A stretch of 64,000 nt of DNA from Ovis canadensis. Its lineage: Eukaryota > Chordata > Mammalia > Artiodactyla > Bovidae. Shown one piece after another: positions 33,243-42,789 of this stretch (the first letter of the stretch is position 1; each line of letters opens with the position of its first letter). The notes beneath the pieces are model-generated. The model searched no databases. It was given only the letters and a program-made list of their open reading frames with translations, and had not been told where the DNA came from. The stretch is taken from the NCBI RefSeq assembly GCF_042477335.2, contig NC_091247.1:227998001-228062000 (forward strand), given 5' to 3'. The position numbers were made by a program, and so were the translations under genes.

Positions 33243-35373
33243 GCTCACTGTTTGAGGGCTGCGCTGTCCCCACAGACCCCTCAGTCATGTGTCAGCCAAC
33301 AAGCATCTCTTTTGGGCCTAGTGTGTACCAGGTTTTATGCAAAAGGGTTTGGAGAATGCAGAAGTGAGCAAAAAGTTAACTCCTTCACCTTGAAAATAAA
33401 AACCAGAGCCAAGCCTGGCAGGAGCGGTGAGACCCAGCTGGAGCTGCACGAACCACCCTTCCTACCCACCTACCGACGCCCAAGCGCCACAGACTGACAG
33501 GGACTCCCTGAGGCCCACGGGGCGAGCACGGGCAGTGAGGAGCGCTGCTGGCCCAGGGCAGGGGCGTTGGAGGCCCTGGGGGGCCTCTCGGCGGAAAGGA
33601 GCCCAGGAGGCTGGGGGCCTGGCGAGGGCCGTGCAGCCGGCAGGCCTGGGAAGGAGCTGGTCCTCCGCTGGGGGCGGGGAGGTGGGACGTCCGGCCAGGG
33701 AGCAGGGCCCGGGGAAGGGCCGCCCTGCTCTTTGGAGTTTGGCTCTCAGCTCCTTCCATCCGGTTCAGAGGGGCCGGCCTCCTGGTCCGCAGGCCTGTCT
33801 CCAGGGGCAAGCCCTGGGTGTGCAGAGAAAAGGGGTCGTCGGTGACTTTGACCCTGACAGTCACTGGGGTACACAGCCCCCAGCCGCCTGGACCCTCACC
33901 CCAGCCTTTGGGCCCCCTTGAGATGGGCACACGGAGGCGATGCGTGTGCTACTGGAGGCGCCCCGGGGCTGGGGGAGCACGCGAGCTGAGCCTGCAGGGA
34001 GGCACTGCCTGGAGGGGGTGGGCAGTGCACGCAGGGGTGGGCAGTGGACGCAGGGGTCGGGGTGCTTGGGGGGAACTCACCCAGACCCATGGTGACAGCA
34101 GGGACCAAGGCCGACAGGTCCAGCTCAGGCCTGAGCTGTGCTGGGGGCTGGGGTGAGGGAAGGGGGGCAGACGGCCCGTGAAACCCCAACAGGAAGGGGA
34201 GACGTGGGCCAGGAGTGGGCCCTGCAGCTGCAATCAGGAGGAGGTGGCCTTGAAGGGACCTGGAGGCCAGAGTGGTGGGCAGAGGGCGCGGCCAGTGCAA
34301 AGGCCTCATGGTTAGGAAGAAACTCAGCATACCCCGAGGGTGAGGACTGAAGTCCCCCCACCCCCAGGAGGGCTCCGGGGCCCCTAGTCATTTTAAGGCT
34401 GGAAGAAATCAGTTTGATTCAACTGGAGGAGCCTCCTCTGGGAATCAGATGCCTTGGACCACAGCGCCTGCCGGAGGGTTCACTCCAGGACACGCTGTCT
34501 TCTGAGTTCCGGCTTCCTGTGTGGCTGGGATGGGGGTGGGGGATCTGGCCAGGGGCCACGGCTCCCCAGCCAGCGCATTGTCTGCCCTGAGGCCGGAAGC
34601 GGCTCCTGCCCAGGGCAGGCGGGGCCTGGGGGACCTTGACCCAGCTCAGGCTCCGCGTCTGCGCGGACGCCACTGGGCCCTCCCCGCCCCCCGAAAACGC
34701 CCAGGGGCCTGGATCGTGGGGCTGGGGGCAGGGTGACCCAACTGGGCCCCCTTCAGGACCACCCCAAACCTAAAGTGAGGAGGCTGGACAACGCAGGCGG
34801 GCCCCCGACCCCAGCACAGCCTCCCAGGCTGGGCCCCCCTCCCTATCCTTCCAACCCCCCAACAACCATCGAGTCACCCAGCTGGGGGGTGCCCAGCCCA
34901 TTGCTGGCCCTACTGCAGATGGTCACCTCCCAGCCAAGGCGGAGGGGGAGAAGCCAGAGACAAGAAAAGCCAAGACCTAATTTACAAGTGAAATGACTCC
35001 GGGGCTGGCCGCAGCCTCCTCCCCAAGGAAAAGAATCCAGCTCTTAGGTTCCCACCGAGGCAGTGCAGCCGCAGAGGCTTCAGTTCCGGTCCCCAGAGAA
35101 CTGGACCTTAGACTGCAGGCCCAGGGTTTGGTGGGCGGGCTGGCACAGAGGTCAAACCTGGGAACCCCGGTGTTCCTTGGACTCCATGGTGCCCAGCCTG
35201 GGCAGGGGCTGCAGGGTCCGAGACATCCCCGCCTGAGTCAGCCTCCCCCAGGTCTCAGGACCACGGAGCACTCCCCCCGCCCCCACCTTGAGCATCCCTG
35301 AGGAAAGACAGCTGCATCCAGAGGGGAAAACGGAATTCATTTGTTTGGATCTGGTGCTCTGGCTTGAGCAGAC
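33243..35373. other. Intergenic unique sequence with an old repeat piece
   Basis: 33285-33385 resembles an old L2/MIR-class element (CAGCCAACAAGCATCTCTTT, then a GTGTACCAGGTTTTATGC block). A short 19-bp tandem duplication lies at about 34018-34055. GC-rich frames are unsupported. Confidence 0.45.
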
Positions 35374-35478
35374 CCCCAACTCCAGTATTCTTGCCTGGAG
35401 AATTCCAGGAACAGAGAAGCCTGGCGGGCTACGGTCCATAGGGTTGCAAAGAGTTGGACACGACTGAGCGACCTGGTA
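35374..35478 (+). mobile_element. Bov-tA 3' fragment
   Basis: Sense: CTCCAGTATTCTTGCCTGG, a CTGGCGGGCTACGGTCC stretch, AAAGAGTTGGACACGACTG, then AGCGACC. Confidence 0.92.
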
Positions 35479-35680
35479 CGCAGCAGCAGAGCATCTTGGT
35501 CAACAGGGTAAACTGAGGCAGCTCAGAGTGCCCCTCCAGTAGCATCTGACTCCTGCAGCCTCACCGCCAGCGGTGCCCAGCCTCAGAACCTCTCTGTCTC
35601 GACAGGCAGACTCTGGGGTCCCCCTTCCAGCCAGGTGCCCCCGGGGTCACCCATGCCTCCATCCCTGAGCAGCCGTGTCA

Positions 35681-35828
35681 TGAAAGTCGCTCAGTCATGT
35701 CCGACTCTTTGTGACCTCGTGGACTGTACAGTCCATGGAATTCTCCAGGCCAGAATATTGGAGTAGGGAGCCGTTCCCTTCTCCAGGCGATCTTCCCGGC
35801 CTAGGGATCGAACCCAGGTCTCCCGGGG
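35681..35828 (-). mobile_element. Bov-tA SINE (partial)
   Basis: Antisense: TGAAAGTCGCTCAGTCATG, then CGACTCTTTGTGACC, CCAGAATATTGGAGTAGGG, and CCTAGGGATCGAACCCAGG at the tRNA-derived end. Confidence 0.92.
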
Positions 35829-36863
35829 CACCTGAAGAGGTGGACCTGCTCTCGTCACCACTGCAAGGCCTCCCGCTCCACCTTCCACAGAGCTGGGGCC
35901 AGCACGGGGCTACGCTCACTGTGCTCCCAGGGCGGGGGACCCTGGGCAGCCCCGCCCTGTCCTGAGGGTCTGGGCACCCCCACAGTTCCCAAGCCCCCCG
36001 GAGGCCTGCAGCTGTGCAGGTCAGGGTCACCAATGGATCGTCTCCCCAGAGCCATTGTTTGGGGCCTGAACTCATGCTGGCTGGGGCGCTGGCTTCTAGA
36101 AGCTTCTTTTGTTGTTTTTCCTCCAGAATTATTGTCTCAGCCATACTTTTCAAAGTCTATTTTAACGTCAGAAATCTGGCCAGAATCCGTTATCCTTTCC
36201 CCAAGTCATCACCATTCTCTCTGCTGCTGCCCGGCGGGGTTGGGGGGTTTCGTTGCTAATCTTGGGGAGAAAGACCCACTCCCCACAACACCAGGCAAGG
36301 GGTGCCAGGGGTCAGAGGGGTCCTCAGGCTCGACTGAATGATCAAGTCAGAACTGTGCCCCGAGTGAGTGTCTGAGAGCCCGGCACACCCTCGTCTCTGA
36401 AGCTTCCGTGTGCCCCCCGGGCCTCCTGCCTGCTCCCTCCTCCCCAGCACAGGGGAGTCCTGCCTCCGCTGACCCAGGCCCCGGTGCCCCAGGGCCAGCT
36501 TCGAAGGACCTTCTCAGCTCCTTGGCATTAGAAGGGCCATGGACCCACCTGTCCTGACCGCTCCTCACAGCCTCCTGCCGCCTGCTTCCTCCCACACCCC
36601 GTTCTCCCGATCAACACTATTGAGCTTCAGGTCTCACCTGTGAGGTCCCCTCCTCCAGGCAGCCTCCCCTGACGCCTCGCGCCCCCCCAGGCTCTCACAG
36701 TCCCGGGACCTGCTCCATCACCTTGCCTCCTGGTGAGCCTGAGTTCCTCGGGACAGAGGCCTGGGGTGCCACAGCGCTGGGGCACTCCTGCTGTGAGCTT
36801 GCTGCCTCCACTACTCAGAAGCCTGAGGGCCAGATGAGACAAGGGTCACAGCGGGAGGAGAGC
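35829..36863. other. Intergenic unique sequence with an L2-like relic
   Basis: About 36600-36700 shows antisense L2-like text (GTGAGGTCCCCTCCTCCAGG followed by CAGCCTCCCCTGACG). No gene recognised. Confidence 0.4.
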
Positions 36864-37177
36864 GCGCCCCTGGTGGCTTCAGTGGTGAAGAATCCACTGG
36901 TCCGATCCCTGGCCTGGGAGGATCCCACATGCCTCGGAGCAGCTAAGCCTGGGCACCGCAATTATTGAGTCTGTGCTCTAGAGCCCGGGAGCCGCACCTT
37001 CTGAGCCCACGTGTTGCAACTGCTGAAGTCTGCACCTACAGCCCGTGCTCCGCAGCGAGAGAGGCCACCGCAGCAGGATCTCAAGCCACTAGAGGGTAGC
37101 TCCGGCTCACGGCAACTCGAGGAAAGCCCGCACAGCAACGAAGACCCCACACGGTGAAAAATCAGTAAATAAAACTA
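36864..37177 (+). mobile_element. CHR-type SINE, near full length
   Basis: Sense copy: CCCCTGGTGGCTTCAGTGG head, a GGTCCGATCCCTGGCCTGG B-box region, a CGGAGCAGCTAAGCCTGGGC body, CACGTGTTGCAACTGCTGAAG and a GCACAGCAACGAAGACCCC...AATAAA tail. At 37085 it reads CCACTAGAGGGTAG, one base from the CTCF core consensus. Confidence 0.9.
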
Positions 37178-37558
37178 TGCAAACCAGGAGGAGGAACAGA
37201 GGAGACACTGGCAGCTGCTACCTGTGCCGGGCCCACAGTCCTCCCGTCCTGCAGCCTCGCTGGACGCCTGACCCCCAGGAAGCAGGCGTGCTGGTGGAGG
37301 GCAGCCTGGACCTGGTGGGAGGTGGGGAGAAGGGGTCTGAGCCCGAGCCGAGGGTGTGAACATCCCAGGCCTGGCAGGCGTGCTCCCTGAGGGCAGGAGT
37401 CCGTGTCATCCACGGGTGGGGGGGCCTCTGCAGGGCTGTGGGGACCAAGGAGCCTGAAGGAAGGGCTCAGGGGTCCGTCGCTCAGAAAGGATTTGGCCGT
37501 GCGACCAAGAAGCCACGGGGCATGGTATGACAAGCAGAGGCGAAAGGTGAAGGGAAAG
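37178..37558. other. Intergenic unique sequence
   Basis: Spacer between two CHR-type SINEs. No gene recognised. Confidence 0.4.
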
Positions 37559-37686
37559 AGACTTCCCTGGTGGCTGGGTGGTTAAGAATCCACCTTCCAA
37601 AGCAGAGGGCATGGGTTCGATCCCTGGTCCAGGAGCCACGATCCCACGTGCCGGGGAGCAGCTAAGCCCGTCTGCCGCAACTGGAG

Positions 37687-39070
37687 TTATTGTTCAGTCA
37701 CTCAGTCGTGCCCAACTCTCTGCGACTCCGTGGACTGCAGCACGCCCGGCCTCCCCGACCGTCACTCCCGGAGCTCACTCAAACTCATGTCCATCGAGCC
37801 AGTGATGCCACCCCGCCATCTCACCCTCTGTCGTCCCCTTCTCCTCCTGCCTTCAATCTTTCCCAGCATCAGGGTCTTTTCAGATGAGTTAGTTCTTCAC
37901 ATCAGGTGGCCAAAGTATTGGAGTTTCAGCTTCAGCATCAGTCCTTCCAATGAATATTCAGGACTGATTTCCTTTAGGATGGACTGGTTGGATCTCCTTG
38001 TAGTCCAAGGGGCTCTCAAGAGTCTTCTCCAGCACCACAGTTTAAAGCCATCAATTCTTTGGCACTCAGCTTTTTTTATTGTCCAGCTCTCATATCCATC
38101 CATGACCACTAGAAAAACCATAGCTTTGACTAGATGGACATTTGTTGGCAAAGTAATGTCTCTGCTTTTATTTATTTATTTATTTTTATTTTTTTATAAT
38201 TTTAAAATCTTTAATTCTTACATGCATTCCCAAACATGAACCCCCCTCCCACCTCCCTCCCCATAACATCTCTCTGGGTCATCCCCATGCACCAGCCCCA
38301 AGCATGCTGTATCCTGCGTCAGACATAGACTGGCGATTCAATTCTTGATGTCTCTGCTTTTAATACACTGTCTAGGTTTGTCGTTACTTCCCTTCCAAGG
38401 AGTAAGCGTCTTTTAATTTCATGGCTGCAGTCACCATCCACCATGATTTTGGAGCCCGAGAAAATAAAGTCTCTCACTGTTTTCATTGTTTCCCCATCTA
38501 TTTGCCATGAAGTGATAGGACCGGATGCCATGATCTTCGTTTTCTGAATGCTGAGTTTTAAACATTCACTTTTTCACTCTCCTCTTTTACCTTCATCAAG
38601 AGCCTCTTTAATTCTTCTTTGCTTCCTGCCATTTGGTGTCATCTGCATATCTGAGGTTATTGATATTTCTTCCTGCAATTTCGATTCCAGCTTGTGCTTC
38701 CTCCAGCCCAGCATTATTGCATGATGTACTGTGTGTATACAGCCTGACGTACTCCTTTCCTGATTTGGAACCAGTCCATTGTTCCATGTCTGGTTCTAAC
38801 TGTTGCTTCTTGACCTGCATACAGGTTTCTCAGGAGGCAGGTCAGATGCTCTGGTATTCCCATCTCTTGAAGACTTTTCCACAGTTTGTTGTGATCCACG
38901 CAGGCAAAGGCTTTAGTGTAGTCAGTGAAGCAGAAGTAGATGTTTTTCTGGAACTCTCTAGTCTTTTCTATGGTCCAGCAGATGTTGGCAATTTGACCTC
39001 TGGCTCCTCTGCCTTTCCTAAATCCAGCTCATACATCTGGAAGTTCATGGTTCACATGCTGTTGAAGCCT
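37687..39070 (-). mobile_element. BovB LINE, 3' portion with reverse transcriptase remnant
   Basis: Antisense RTE-clade retrotransposon. The minus strand encodes pieces of the ORF2 protein: MDHNKLWKSLQEMGIPEH (from 38899), an RT catalytic YADD (38649-38638) followed at once by a disrupted frame, MASGPITSWQIDGETMKT (from 38531), and a C-terminal piece with SNQSILKEISPEYSLEG (37897-38151). Internal stops, a deletion after YADD and the nested insertion make it inactive. The 3' tail lies at 37687, within a CHR SINE. Confidence 0.93.
38171..38347 (-). mobile_element. 5'-truncated L1-type insertion inside the BovB
   Basis: About 177 bases interrupt the BovB. On the minus strand they contain GCATGCTTGGGGCTGGTGC, GGGGGGTTCATGTTTGGG and GAATTAAAGATTTTAAAATT, then an A/T tail (plus-strand TTTATTTATTTATTT). 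They match a ruminant L1 3' end that I recognise. Flanking 15-base direct repeats ATGTCTCTGCTTTTA at 38156-38170 and 38348-38362 are a perfect target-site duplication. The TTTT/A junction at the left is a classic L1 endonuclease site. Confidence 0.85.
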
Positions 39071-39130
39071 AGAGAGAAGGCTGCAAAGGCAGCAAAGACT
39101 CGCATAGCCAAAAATAAAAGAATAAATGAA

Positions 39131-42100
39131 AACGCAGTTAAGTTTTTAAAAATGATTTTAGTCTAAGTGGAGCCAGAGATAAGCTCACAGCTCTGGTTCA
39201 GAGCTCCTCAGCATCCAAGGCAACAGAGCAAAGTGGCGATTTACACAAATTCTTCCCATGGTCAGGGTCAGAGGTGTCAGGTCTCAATCCAAATCACACC
39301 ACTGGGGCACAGTGACCCCTGCCTGCCAGGCCCTCAGCACGTGCCCATCGGCCTGACCCCGGTCCAGCCCCCCGCCTGTTACTCCTGCGGGTGTACAGAC
39401 GGGGGTGAGGAAGAGAGGCAGGCTGTCGTTCATGCTCAGCGGGCCTGTGTGCCCACCACCCCTCGGCCTCAGCCAGTGATTCACTCCACGGCCCCCTTCC
39501 GTCTCTCCTCTTTGGCTGACCCCTTGATCCCGTGACCCTGTGATGGGAACACGGGGCCCCTGGTCACCCCGTCATCCCAGCCGGGGGCTTCCGGAGGAAG
39601 GATGGGCCTGTGCTGGTGGACTCGTCTCCGCCTGACTCCCGGGTGCTGCCACCCCTATCCTCCCCCTCCATCCCTCCCCACCACTGCCCAGCCCGAGCCT
39701 GCTCCCTGCGCCCCTGCAGACCAGCAGCGGGGTGCCCACGAAGGTTAGAAGGCGTCATTCAGAGTAAAGAGAGAGAAGCTGGTGGTTCAACTCTGTCCAG
39801 AGAGACAGCGAAGAAATTCCTTCATTTCCAGCACAGAGAGGACCGACCTATGTCGTGATGCCCATTCCAGGCGCTGGGTGAGCTGCTAACAGGTCGCCTC
39901 AGAAGATGGGGGCTTGTCGCGATTGGTTTATTACCCTCAGGGGCTCCCTGGGTCCAGGACTTGAACTGGGCTCAGTGGGAATGCCTCATCTCTGTTCCAC
40001 CAGGTTGGGGGCCTTGCTGGAGGTGGCTCGGGGCTCCCGGGGGGGCTGGGATCAGGGCAGGCAGCCTCGTTCACACGTCGGGCAGGGCCAGCTCTCGCCT
40101 GAGCCCCCGTACCTGGTGGCCCCTCACCCGCTGGGTTCCTAGTGCCAGTGCGAGAGAGCCAGGCGGAGGCTGGGGTAGTCACAGCCCCGCCTCTGAACCC
40201 ACCTGGTGCCCTTCCACACTCTGTACTCACCCGGGCCATCAGGGCCTCCCCCCAAACCCGAGGGGGAGGGACTCAGACGCCACCCCTGGACGGGACCTCA
40301 GCAAGCTTCTAGAGAAAGACCACAGAGCTTCAGCCTTTGGTTTGGCGCCAAGCGGTGTTCTCTGCGCTTCTGCTGCAGGAAATCACTGTGGCTTCCACCC
40401 CCCGCCCCACAGCCCCATGAGGAATTCCACCCCCCGCCCCACAGCCCCATGAGGAGTGTTCCGCAGGTACAGGCTCCCTTCCTCGGGGGGCTTGCTGTCC
40501 CCTTTCCTCTTTGCATCTGCAGACCCACTCTCTGCCCTCTCCAGCCTCCCAGAGGCTGGCCTGGATGGAGGGAGGCATCGACAGTCTCCTTGAGCACTGA
40601 CATCCCTTTGGGCTCAGCCAGTGGGAGGAGCCCCAGCAGGACTCAGGGTAGGGGGTCCTCTCCTGCCAGCTGGCTCCAGGTTTGGGACCCAGTGCCCCCC
40701 TCACCCTTCCACCACCAGCCCTAGGGGACTGCTCGTCCCCTGCAGCTAGTCCTTGGCTCTGCGCCCACGTCCCTTCTTTAAATGCTCCTCAACCCAGACC
40801 CAGGATGCTCTCTGCTTCTCCTTCACAGGGACTTTGCCCAACGGGGAGAGGAGATGCTTCCTCCGGCTCAGAGAGGGTGGCCCCCGGGGTGCTGCAAGCT
40901 GCCCGCAGGGGACTCCGGCTCTGAGCAGGTCACTGCCCGACGGTGGGGACAGGGCCGAATGTTTTAACTCCAGAAGGCCCAGTGGGGGAGCCGGCGCCAA
41001 CTCAGACAGCTGAATAAACAGCCACAGTCAAGTTTCCAGGCCCCCTGCAGCCTGGCTGCCCTGCGCCCTGGAGGCCACTCAAGGCCAAGAGTCAGGCTGT
41101 GTCCCTTGGTGGAGGTGGAGGCAGCCCCGCACTCCCCCGCCCGCAGCTCCTGGATCCCACAGGCCTCTGTCTGGTGGACACTGGGAGGGAGTGGGGGTTG
41201 ATTGCCCCTGATGGGGGTTCAGACCCTGCTCCCAGGCCTGGCTCTGTCTGCCACCTTCACCCTGGGGCCTTCTGAATGTTCCTTCTGCTCCCTGGCCTCA
41301 GTCTCTCCATCTGTGAAATGGGCTGAAAATGCCCCCCAGCTGTCATAGGACAAACAAGGAGGTGGGTGTCGGAAGCCATGGAAATTGGGATGCAAGGTGG
41401 GGACTGGACTAGGGAAGCTCTGAGGGGTACTGTGAAGCCTCCCTAAGGGCCAGGGGTCAGGGCTGGGCCATTTGGAATTTTAAGAAAACGGCTCAGGTTG
41501 TGGACAGAGGCAGAGGAAAGGTGGGGGAGGTCCCTGTGGAGGCCAGGCAGGACTGGGCCTACCCAGGGGAAGCCGGGCCAGGGCAGGGCCTTGGTGGGAG
41601 GTGGACGGGGCCGGGACTTGGAGGGTGGGGTGGAGACCCCCATGCCCTGCTATTCCCGCTGGACCAGCCCTGGGGGGGCAGTGGCACCCTCATGGTCCTC
41701 TTTCCTCATGTCCTTGGAATCCAGGGGCCCTGCTTCCTGGCGCCCAAGGGGCTACATCAGGGAAACACACCCTTGAGGTGTCTGGCTGTCACCCTGGGGA
41801 GATCAGTTTCGACTTAACCCCAGACAATAACTTCTCAGCTTTCCTAATTGCATCCAGCTGTGCAGGGCCTCCTGCAGGCTCACGCGGCCCCGCCTCCCTC
41901 CACACCCCCTGCCTGAGATGGGAGACTCCAGGGCCGTGGTCCCTCACCTTGTGGTTCCGGGAACAAGTTTCATGGCAGACCATTTCTCCATGGGCCAGGG
42001 ATGGGGATGGTGCTGGGACAGTTCCGTCTTACTGCATTTACTGTGCCCTTTACTTCTGTTGTTATGACATCAGCTCCATCTCAGATCATCAGGTATTAGA

Positions 42101-42287
42101 TCTCAGAGGCTGGGGACCCCTGCTCCAGGGCACGGGGGCAATGAGAGCCAGGTGCCTCCTGTCTGTACCATGCCCTAGGGAGGCACAGTGGTGGTCTTGA
42201 CCAGGGCTCTTAGGGAGCGTAGCTGTGTCCTTGTGGGCGCCCCAGCCCATGGGTGCCACACATCTGTGGGTGTCTATAGTAGGTGGG
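39131..42287. other. Intergenic unique sequence
   Basis: No supported gene. Contains a direct duplication of 32 bases (40393-40424 and 40425-40455, rich in CCACCCCCCGCCCCACAG) and a MIR-like GTCTCTCCATCTGTGAAATG near 41302. Confidence 0.45.
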
Positions 42288-42716
42288 TACAGTGGTCATG
42301 TATGGATGTGAGAGTTGGACCATAAAGAAAGCTGAGCGCCGAAGAACTGATGCTTTTAAACTGTGGTGTTGGAGAAGAATCTTGAGAGTCCCTTGGACTA
42401 CAAGGAGATCCAAACAGTCCATCCTAAAGGAAATTAGTCCTGGGTGTTCACTGGAAGGACTGATGCTGAAGCTGAAACTCCAGTACTTTGGCCACCTGAT
42501 GCGAAGAGCTGACTCACTGGAAAAGACCCTGATGCTGGGAAAGATTGAAGGCAGGAGGAGAAGGGGATGACACAGGATGAGATGGTTGGATGGCATCACC
42601 GACTCAATGGACATGAGTTTGAGTAAACTCCAGGAGTTGGTGGTGGACAGGGAGCCCTGGCATGCTGCAGTCCATGGGGTCGCAAAGAGTCGGACACGAC
42701 TGAGCCACTGAACTGA
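42288..42716 (+). mobile_element. BovB LINE 3' end (5'-truncated)
   Basis: Sense copy. Its 95-codon frame (42283-42570) carries CESWTIKKAERRRTDAFKLW and [18 protein letters not shown], the conserved BovB C-terminus. The element ends in CGGACACGACTGAGCCACTG. Confidence 0.95.
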
Positions 42717-42769
42717 CGGGTACCCCACCCTGCCGGGCTAGGGATTTGGACCGCCATGTGTGACTTCAG

Positions 42770-42783
42770 CCACCAGGGGGCAG
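42770..42783 (+). promoter_or_regulatory. CTCF core motif
   Basis: CCACCAGGGGGCAG matches all 14 core positions on the plus strand, about 54 bases beyond the end of a BovB copy and outside it. Confidence 0.7.
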
Positions 42784-42789
42784 CAGAGG

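Larger units (their letters stand above)
37559..39130 (+). mobile_element. CHR-type SINE split by a BovB insertion
   Basis: The left part (37559-37686) has the sense CHR head GACTTCCCTGGTGGCTGG, B-box GGGTTCGATCCCTGGTCC and body GGGGAGCAGCTAAGCCCG to CCGCAACTGGAG. The expected continuation resumes at about 39071 (AGAGAGAAGGCTGCAAAGGC, then GCATAGCCAAAAATAAAAG). The 1.4 kb between is an antisense BovB. Confidence 0.75.

Noticed and set aside
37897..38899. Reverse-transcriptase-like ORFs
   Set aside because: They belong to a degenerate BovB LINE interrupted by stops, a deletion after YADD and an L1 insertion; annotated as a mobile element and not as a gene.
42283..42570. 95-codon ORF with conserved SWTIKKAE and FGHLM strings
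   Set aside because: C-terminal remnant of a 5'-truncated BovB copy.
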